From Achromobacter sp. Marseille-Q4962 (GTDB taxonomy: Bacteria > Pseudomonadota > Gammaproteobacteria > Burkholderiales > Burkholderiaceae_B), in NCBI RefSeq assembly GCF_943737005.1, contig NZ_CALSFU010000002.1, positions 124,001-188,000 on the forward strand: a DNA stretch of 64,000 nt, read 5' to 3'. A program made the translations under genes and the position numbers. Shown here one piece after another: positions 59,580 through 64,000 of the stretch. Each line of letters starts with the position of its first letter. Position 1 is the stretch's first letter. Below the pieces are notes generated by a model. That model saw only the letters and a list, made by a program, of their open reading frames with translations. It ran no database searches and was not told the origin of the DNA.

Positions 59580-60851
59580 ATGACTACCCAGACCCTGGCG
59601 CAGAAACTGCTGGCCGCCGCCAGCGGCCGGTCCTCGGTGCAAGCCGGCGAGATCCTGACCTGCAAGGTGGACCTGGCCATGTTCCACGACTCCAGCGGCC
59701 CGCGCCGCCTCAAGCCCATGCTCGAGGCGCTGGGCACCGGCCTCTGGGACCGCGACAAAGTGGTGCTGGTCATGGACCACTACGTGCCGGAATCCGGCGA
59801 GGAGTCGCGCCGCATCGTGCGCATCGCGCGCGAATGGGCGCGGGAGCAGGCCCTGCCGCACGTGTACGACTCCATCGGCATCTGCCACGTGGTGGTGCCC
59901 GAGCACGGGCACATCCGACCTGGCATGTTCTGCGTGGGCGGCGACTCCCACTCGCCCACCGGCGGCGCGTTCGGGGCCTATATGTTCGGCGTGGGCAGCA
60001 CCGAAATGCTGGGCGTGGTGGCCAGCGGCGAGATCTGGGTGCAGGTGCCGCGCACCATCGCCATGCAATGGAATGGACGCCTGCAGGCCGGCGTCACCGC
60101 CAAGGACATGGCGCTGGCCATGATCGGCCGCTTCGGCATGAACGGCGGGCGCTACCAGGCCGTGGAGTTCTGCGGCGAGGCGGTGCGCGCCCTGTCGATG
60201 CAGGAGCGCATGACGCTGTCCAACATGTCGGCCGAACTCGGATCGCAGGCCGGCCTGATCGCGCCCGACGCCGTCACGCTGGACTACCTGCACGCCGCGG
60301 GCGTGCCCGGCGCGCGCGGCATGGACATTTCGCATTGGCGCACGGACGAGGACGCCGAGGTGGAACGGCATGAGTTCGACGCGGCGGCGCTGGCGCCGCA
60401 GGTGGCGGCCCCGCACAGCCCGGCCAATGCCGCGCCGGTGGGCGACTACCCCTTTACCCCGATCCAGGCCGCCTATATCGGCGCCTGCACGGGCGCCAAG
60501 CTGGAAGACCTGCGCGCGGCCGCCGAGGTGCTGCGCGGCAGGCGCATCGCCGCCGGCGTCACGCTGATGGTGGCCCCGGCCAGCGCGTTCGACCAGCGGC
60601 GCGCGCAGGAAGAAGGCATCATGGACGCGCTGGCCGCCGCGGGCGCGCAGGTGCTGCCCACGTCGTGCGGCGCCTGCTCCGGGTACGGCGGCTCCATTCC
60701 CGAAGGCGTCAACGTCATTTCCACCACCGCGCGCAATTTCAAGGGCCGCATGGGCGCGCAGACGGCGCGGGTCTTCCTGGCCTCGCCGTATTCCGTGGCC
60801 GCGGCCGCCCTCACGGCGCGCATCACCGACCCCCGCGAGGTGCTGGCATGA
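59580..60851 (+). CDS. Aconitase-superfamily dehydratase, large subunit
   Basis: This is a 423-residue protein like 3-isopropylmalate or dimethylmalate dehydratase large subunits. It opens MTTQTLAQKLLAAASGRSSV. CVGGDSHSPTGGAFGAYMFG and VGSTEMLGVVASGEIWVQVP are core blocks. Fe-S cysteines are in YIGACTGAKLEDLRAAA and LPTSCGACSGYGGSIPEG. It would dehydrate or isomerise a hydroxy di- or tricarboxylate with a [4Fe-4S] cluster. It overlaps the small subunit by ATGA. Leucine biosynthesis is unlikely given the Bug, GntR and lyase neighbours. Confidence 0.9.
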   Translation: MTTQTLAQKLLAAASGRSSVQAGEILTCKVDLAMFHDSSGPRRLKPMLEALGTGLWDRDKVVLVMDHYVPESGEESRRIVRIAREWAREQALPHVYDSIGICHVVVPEHGHIRPGMFCVGGDSHSPTGGAFGAYMFGVGSTEMLGVVASGEIWVQVPRTIAMQWNGRLQAGVTAKDMALAMIGRFGMNGGRYQAVEFCGEAVRALSMQERMTLSNMSAELGSQAGLIAPDAVTLDYLHAAGVPGARGMDISHWRTDEDAEVERHEFDAAALAPQVAAPHSPANAAPVGDYPFTPIQAAYIGACTGAKLEDLRAAAEVLRGRRIAAGVTLMVAPASAFDQRRAQEEGIMDALAAAGAQVLPTSCGACSGYGGSIPEGVNVISTTARNFKGRMGAQTARVFLASPYSVAAAALTARITDPREVLA

Positions 60852-61372
60852 GCGCCCAACCGACACAACACCGGGTCTGGCGCGTCGGCGCCGATATCGA
60901 CACCGACCAGCTGGCGCCGGGCGCCTACATGAAATTCGGCATAGAGGAGATCGCGCGGCATTGCCTGCAGGGCGTGCGCCCGGAGTTCGCCGCCGCCGTG
61001 CGGCCGGGCGACGTGCTGGTGGCCGGACGCAACTTCGGCATCGGCTCTTCGCGCGAACAGGCGGCCGCGGCGCTCGTGCACCTGGGCGTGCAGGCCGTGA
61101 TCGCGCCGAGTTTCAACGGCCTGTACTTCCGCAACGCCTTCAACGTGGGCTTGCTGCTCGTCACCTGCGAGCGCGCCGACGAGATCGGGGAAGGCGAGCG
61201 CGTCTCCCTGGACCTGGCCGCGCGCCAGGTGCTGCGCGCCGGCGGCGAGGCGCTGCCGTGCGCCGAAGTGCCGGGCTTCCTGCTGGATATGGTGCGCGCC
61301 GGCGGACTGATGAATCTCCTGAAGCGCAGGCTCGCCGACGGCAGCCTGGCGCGTCATCCTGTGAGGGCATGA
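60848..61372 (+). CDS. Aconitase-superfamily dehydratase, small subunit
   Basis: This 174-residue swivel-domain subunit (LeuD-like) has RVWRVGADIDTDQLAPGAYM, the substrate loop AGRNFGIGSSREQAAAALVH, and APSFNGLYFRNAFNVGLLLV. It completes the active site of the large subunit. Overlaps on both sides (60848 and 61369) indicate equal synthesis with large subunit and lyase. As with the large subunit, the acid substrate is not fixed by sequence alone. Confidence 0.92.
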   Translation: MSAQPTQHRVWRVGADIDTDQLAPGAYMKFGIEEIARHCLQGVRPEFAAAVRPGDVLVAGRNFGIGSSREQAAAALVHLGVQAVIAPSFNGLYFRNAFNVGLLLVTCERADEIGEGERVSLDLAARQVLRAGGEALPCAEVPGFLLDMVRAGGLMNLLKRRLADGSLARHPVRA

Positions 61373-62229
61373 TGACCATATCTACGCTGAAGCGCCGGCT
61401 GGACGCCGGGCAGACCGTGCTGGCCCCGGGCGTCTACGACGCGCTGTCGGCGCTCATCGCCGGGCAGGCCGGTTTCGATGCGCTGTACCTGTCCGGCGCG
61501 TCCATCGCGTATTCGCGCCTGGGCCGCTCCGACGTGGGGCTCACCACCTACAGCGAGGTGGCGGACACGCTGGCCCGCATTGCCGAGCGCGTGGACGTGC
61601 CCATCATCGCCGACGGCGACACGGGTTTCGGCAACGCGCTGAACGTGCAGCGCACGGTGCGCGGCTTCGAGCGCGCCGGCGCCGCCATGATCCAGCTCGA
61701 AGACCAGGGGTTTCCCAAGCGCTGCGGGCACCTGTCCGGCAAGACGGTGGTGCCGCCTTCCGAGATGTGCGGCAAGCTGCGCGCGGCGCTGGACGCGCGC
61801 GACGAGATGCTGGTGCTCGCGCGCACCGACGCGCTGGCGGCGGAAGGACTGGACGCCGCGCTGGACCGCGCCGAACAGTACCTGGAATGCGGCGTGGATG
61901 CGCTGTTCATCGAGGCGCTGCGCACGCCGGAACAGCTGGACGCGGCCTGCGCGCGCTTTGCCGGTCGCATTCCGCTGCTGGCCAATATGGTCGAGGGCGG
62001 CCAGACGCCGGTGGAAAGCGCGCAGGCCCTGGCCGGACGCGGGTTTCGCATCGTGATCTTTCCCGGCGGCGCCTCGCGCGCCGTGGCGCATGCGCTGCAG
62101 GCCTACTATGGCAGCCTGCGCCGCCACGGAACCACCGCGCCCTGGCGCGAGCGCATGCTGGACTTCGATGGCCTGAACGCGCTGATCGGCACGCCCGAAC
62201 TGCTGCAAGCCGGCAAGCGCTACGAGTAG
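61369..62229 (+). CDS. Isocitrate lyase/PEP mutase-superfamily lyase
   Basis: This is a 286-residue enzyme; ATG at 61369 or 61372. Blocks are LAPGVYDALSALIAGQAGFD, LYLSGASIAYSRLGRSDVGL, IIADGDTGFGNALNVQRTVR with metal Asp, and EDQGFPKRCGHLSGK with the K-R-C-G-H catalytic motif. It resembles dimethylmalate or methylisocitrate lyases, cleaving a substituted malate to pyruvate and a smaller acid. With the dehydratase it recalls the DmdAB-Dml steps of nicotinate fermentation, but the order of use here is inferred. Confidence 0.9.
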   Translation: MMTISTLKRRLDAGQTVLAPGVYDALSALIAGQAGFDALYLSGASIAYSRLGRSDVGLTTYSEVADTLARIAERVDVPIIADGDTGFGNALNVQRTVRGFERAGAAMIQLEDQGFPKRCGHLSGKTVVPPSEMCGKLRAALDARDEMLVLARTDALAAEGLDAALDRAEQYLECGVDALFIEALRTPEQLDAACARFAGRIPLLANMVEGGQTPVESAQALAGRGFRIVIFPGGASRAVAHALQAYYGSLRRHGTTAPWRERMLDFDGLNALIGTPELLQAGKRYE

Positions 62230-62697
62230 GCGGCTTCCTTCCGGGCGGCCTGCTGCACGGGCTCGATGCCCGCCTGCCTGACGATCGCGGCGTACTTGTC
62301 CATTTCCGAGCGGAAGTACGCCACGGTTTCGCGCGGGGGCATGAGCACGATCTGCTTGCCCTGCGTGGCCATGGCCTGCCGGACCTCGGCGGCGTTGAAG
62401 GCGCGGCGCAGCGCCTGGTAGACGCGTTCCACCTCGGCGGCCGGCAGTTTCGCCGGCCCCGCGGCGACGAACCCGCCGCCGACTTCGTACCCGGGCAGCC
62501 CCCAGGGCCTTGAGCGCGCCGCTCTTGATCTGCGGCAGCACGGAAGGCAGGGACAACACGCCGAAATCCACCTGCCCGCCGATCAGGTCGGCCATCATGG
62601 GGCCGACGCCCTTGCAGGGAATGTGCCGCGCCTTGGCCTGCGCCTGTTGCAGGTACATCTCCGCGGCCAGGCGCATGGCGGCGCGGCTGTTGCTGGA
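62220..62697 (-). pseudogene. Broken Bug/TctC binding protein gene
   Basis: Two reading frames carry pieces of one Bug protein. From about 62697, RAAMRLAAEMYLQQAQAKAR, CKGVGPMMADLIGGQVDFGV and LPQIKSGALKALG are in one frame. Near 62500 the frame shifts, and the end EVERVYQALRRAFNAAEV to the stop at 62220 is in another. The N-terminal half with the signal peptide is absent. The tail overlaps the convergent lyase gene by 10 bases. It is a clear remnant, downstream of an intact Bug gene. Confidence 0.85.
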
Positions 62698-62735
62698 CTA
62701 TCTTGCCGGCCTGGAAAGCCGCGCCGCGCCCGGCG

Positions 62736-63758
62736 TCACTCCACCTTGATGCCGTTTTCCTTGACCAGCGTGGCGAAGCGGCGGGTGTCGGCGTCGATGC
62801 GCTGGGCGAACGCCTGCGGCGTGGCGCTCATGGGTTCGGCGCCCGCCGCCAGCAGGCGCTCGCGGAAATCCGGCTGGCCGACGATGGCGGAGATTTCGCG
62901 GTTCAGCCGTTCGATAACGGGCCGGGGCGTGGCGGCCGGCGCGAGCACGCCGAACCACGTGCCCATGTCGAAGTCCTTCAGGCCCGATTCCGCCAGGGTG
63001 GGCACGTCCGGCAGCGCGGCCGAGCGCTGGGCCGTGGTGACGGCCAGGGCCCGCAGCTTGCCCGACTGGATGTAGGGCAGCACCGTCGTCACCGTGTCGA
63101 AGGACATGGCCACCTGCCCGCCCAGCAGGTCGGTGGTAAGCGGGCCGCTGCCCTTGTACGGCACGTGCAGCAGCGTGATGCCCGCCGCGGCCTGGAACTG
63201 CGTGCCGATCAGGTGCTGGCCGGTGCCGTAGCCATTGGAACCGTAGGCCAGGGGCTGGGCCGACTTGCGCGCCTGTTTCACGAGGCCGGCCACGCTCGTG
63301 GCCGGCGCCTGGGCGGGGTTGACCACCAGCACATTGGGCACCATGGCCAGCGGGCTGACCGCCGCCAGGTCTTTCTGGAAATCGTACGACAGCGACGGGT
63401 ACACGCTGGTGGCGATGGTGTGATGCACGGCGCCCATCAACAGCGTATAGCCGTCGGGCCGCGCCTTGGCCACATAGTCCGCGCCGATGGTGGCGCCCGC
63501 GCCCGGGCGGTTCTCCACCACCACGGGCTGTCCCACGCGCTGCGAAAGCTGCTCGCCCAGGGCGCGCGCCAGCACGTCGGTGGTGCCGCCCGACGGGAAC
63601 GGCACGACGAGCGTGATGGCCCGGACGGGCCAGGCGGCTTCGGCCGCATGCAGCGCGGGAGCGCTGGCCAGGGCGCCGAGGGCGGCCAGGAGCAGGGAAA
63701 GGCGCCGGCGGCGCGGCGAGGGCGCAGGCGGGGCCTGGCGGAATGCGGGCACGTTCAT
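62736..63758 (-). CDS. Bug/TctC-family periplasmic solute-binding protein
   Basis: This is a 340-residue protein. GGAGGAGAACTC precedes its ATG at 63758. A long Arg-rich n-region (APSPRRRRLSLLLAALGALA) leads to a signal cleavage near LHA-AE. Blocks are RAITLVVPFPSGGTTDVLAR, ENRPGAGATIG, VPYKGSGPLTTDLLGGQVAM and LPDVPTLAE. It follows an isopropylmalate dehydrogenase-like gene on the same strand and precedes the Bug remnant. The ligand may be a malate- or tartrate-like acid. Confidence 0.93.
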   Translation of the reverse strand: MNVPAFRQAPPAPSPRRRRLSLLLAALGALASAPALHAAEAAWPVRAITLVVPFPSGGTTDVLARALGEQLSQRVGQPVVVENRPGAGATIGADYVAKARPDGYTLLMGAVHHTIATSVYPSLSYDFQKDLAAVSPLAMVPNVLVVNPAQAPATSVAGLVKQARKSAQPLAYGSNGYGTGQHLIGTQFQAAAGITLLHVPYKGSGPLTTDLLGGQVAMSFDTVTTVLPYIQSGKLRALAVTTAQRSAALPDVPTLAESGLKDFDMGTWFGVLAPAATPRPVIERLNREISAIVGQPDFRERLLAAGAEPMSATPQAFAQRIDADTRRFATLVKENGIKVE

Positions 63759-63837
63759 GAGTTCTCCTCCTCGGGTGGTCCTGCCGGGCGCGGCGGCGGA
63801 TCTGCGTCCGCGCGCCGCGCCGGTCCGATGCATACGG

Positions 63838-63897
63838 GCGGCCGGCGCACCGGCGGCCGGCGCTCAGGCGGCCGGCGCTCAGGCGGCCGGCGCACCG
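63838..63897. repeat. Four 15-bp tandem repeats across a gene end
   Basis: The unit GCGGCCGGCGCWCMG (ending CACCG or CTCAG) occurs four times in order CACCG, CTCAG, CTCAG, CACCG. The array covers the last codons and the stop of the dehydrogenase-like gene. Each CTCAG unit brings a TGA on the minus strand, so unit gain or loss could alter the C-terminus. Confidence 0.88.
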
Positions 63898-64000
63898 GCG
63901 GTCTGCGGCGCCGGCAGGCGCTCGCGCACAGCCTGCGTGACCTCCGCGGTCGTCGCCTGCCCGCCCAGATCGCGCGTGTGCAGGGCGGGGTCGGCGGTCA
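63879..64000 (-). CDS. Isopropylmalate/tartrate dehydrogenase-like protein, C-terminal end only
   Basis: Only the last 39 codons are inside the window. LHTRDLGGQATTAEVTQAVR is the typical end of the isocitrate/isopropylmalate/tartrate dehydrogenase family, followed by a Pro/Ala tail that overlaps the 15-bp repeats. The gene lies upstream of the Bug gene at 62736 on the same strand, 120 bp away. The enzyme probably oxidises a 2- or 3-substituted malate or tartrate with NAD. The rest lies beyond the right edge. Confidence 0.7.
   Translation of the reverse strand, partial: TADPALHTRDLGGQATTAEVTQAVRERLPAPQTAGAPAA

Noticed and set aside
59580-61372. Leucine biosynthesis genes leuC and leuD
   Set aside because: The neighbours are a Bug gene, a GntR regulator and a C-C lyase rather than leuB or leuA, so catabolism is more likely.
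1-64000. tRNA, rRNA, CRISPR, IS elements, prophage
   Set aside because: No cloverleaf-like gene, regular direct-repeat array, transposase, integrase or phage structural gene was found on reading both strands.

Overview
The window is about 68% G+C, densely coding DNA from a soil- or host-associated betaproteobacterium of the family Alcaligenaceae. Bordetella or Achromobacter is most likely. The main evidence is the number of Bug-type (TctC family) periplasmic binding protein genes, a family strongly expanded in that group: nine look intact and one is a broken copy. Most catabolic clusters carry their own Bug gene and their own LysR, IclR or GntR regulator. No rRNA, tRNA, IS element, integrase, prophage gene or CRISPR array was seen.

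Layout. (1) 1-2181: a partial TIM-barrel amidohydrolase and a Bug gene, divergent from an IclR regulator, with a perfect palindrome between them. (2) 2178-9998: a seven-gene acyl-CoA catabolic operon on the minus strand (enoyl-CoA hydratase, NDP-forming acyl-CoA synthetase, two acyl-CoA dehydrogenases, two SDRs, a carboxymuconolactone decarboxylase-like protein), preceded by a 21-codon ORF overlapping the first gene. (3) 10040-15103: an SMP-30 lactonase, then a LysR-linked two-component flavin monooxygenase and another Bug gene. (4) 15413-17347: a hypothetical protein with a possible PD-(D/E)XK nuclease core, and a decayed outer-membrane gene. (5) 17465-23224: a CoA-transferase, CoA-ester lyase, cyclase, Bug and decarboxylase-like cluster with a divergent LysR. 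(6) 23292-32081: a stress and low-oxygen island with Hsp20, CBS protein, beta-CASP nuclease, class II ribonucleotide reductase, two universal stress proteins, phosphoketolase and L,D-transpeptidase. It has two FNR/Anr boxes placed as in class II activated promoters. (7) 32082-34143: a Zn-alcohol dehydrogenase and GNAT acetyltransferase behind what looks like a leader-peptide attenuator, facing a truncated cupin gene. (8) 34266-36092: a Bug gene and a DUF2442-DUF4375 protein. (9) 36199-42014: a complete 3-hydroxybenzoate/gentisate pathway with Bug and LysR. (10) 42025-52545: an operon joining ATP-dependent hydantoinase A/B, a ThDP enzyme and a three-subunit amine/amino-acid oxidase, with LysR and Bug. 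(11) 52662-57551: a DUF1185 protein, Bug, a hydroxyisobutyrate dehydrogenase-like enzyme, LysR and an MFS transporter. (12) 57722-64000: Bug, GntR, a two-subunit aconitase-type dehydratase and an isocitrate-lyase-superfamily lyase behind a perfect operator-like repeat, then a broken Bug gene, an intact Bug gene and the end of an isopropylmalate dehydrogenase-like gene.

Many neighbouring genes overlap by ATGA or TGATG (4108, 5817, 9933, 30570, 33062, 39105, 43128, 44821, 46503, 60848, 61369), which points to translational coupling. The most interesting items are the FNR-controlled island, the hydantoinase/oxidase/ThDP operon, the attenuator-like leader at 33653-33820, the PD-(D/E)XK-like orphan, the SDR with a degenerate second SDR half, and recurrent 15-bp tandem repeats at gene 3' ends. 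Functions are read from sequence motifs and context only; no database search was run.
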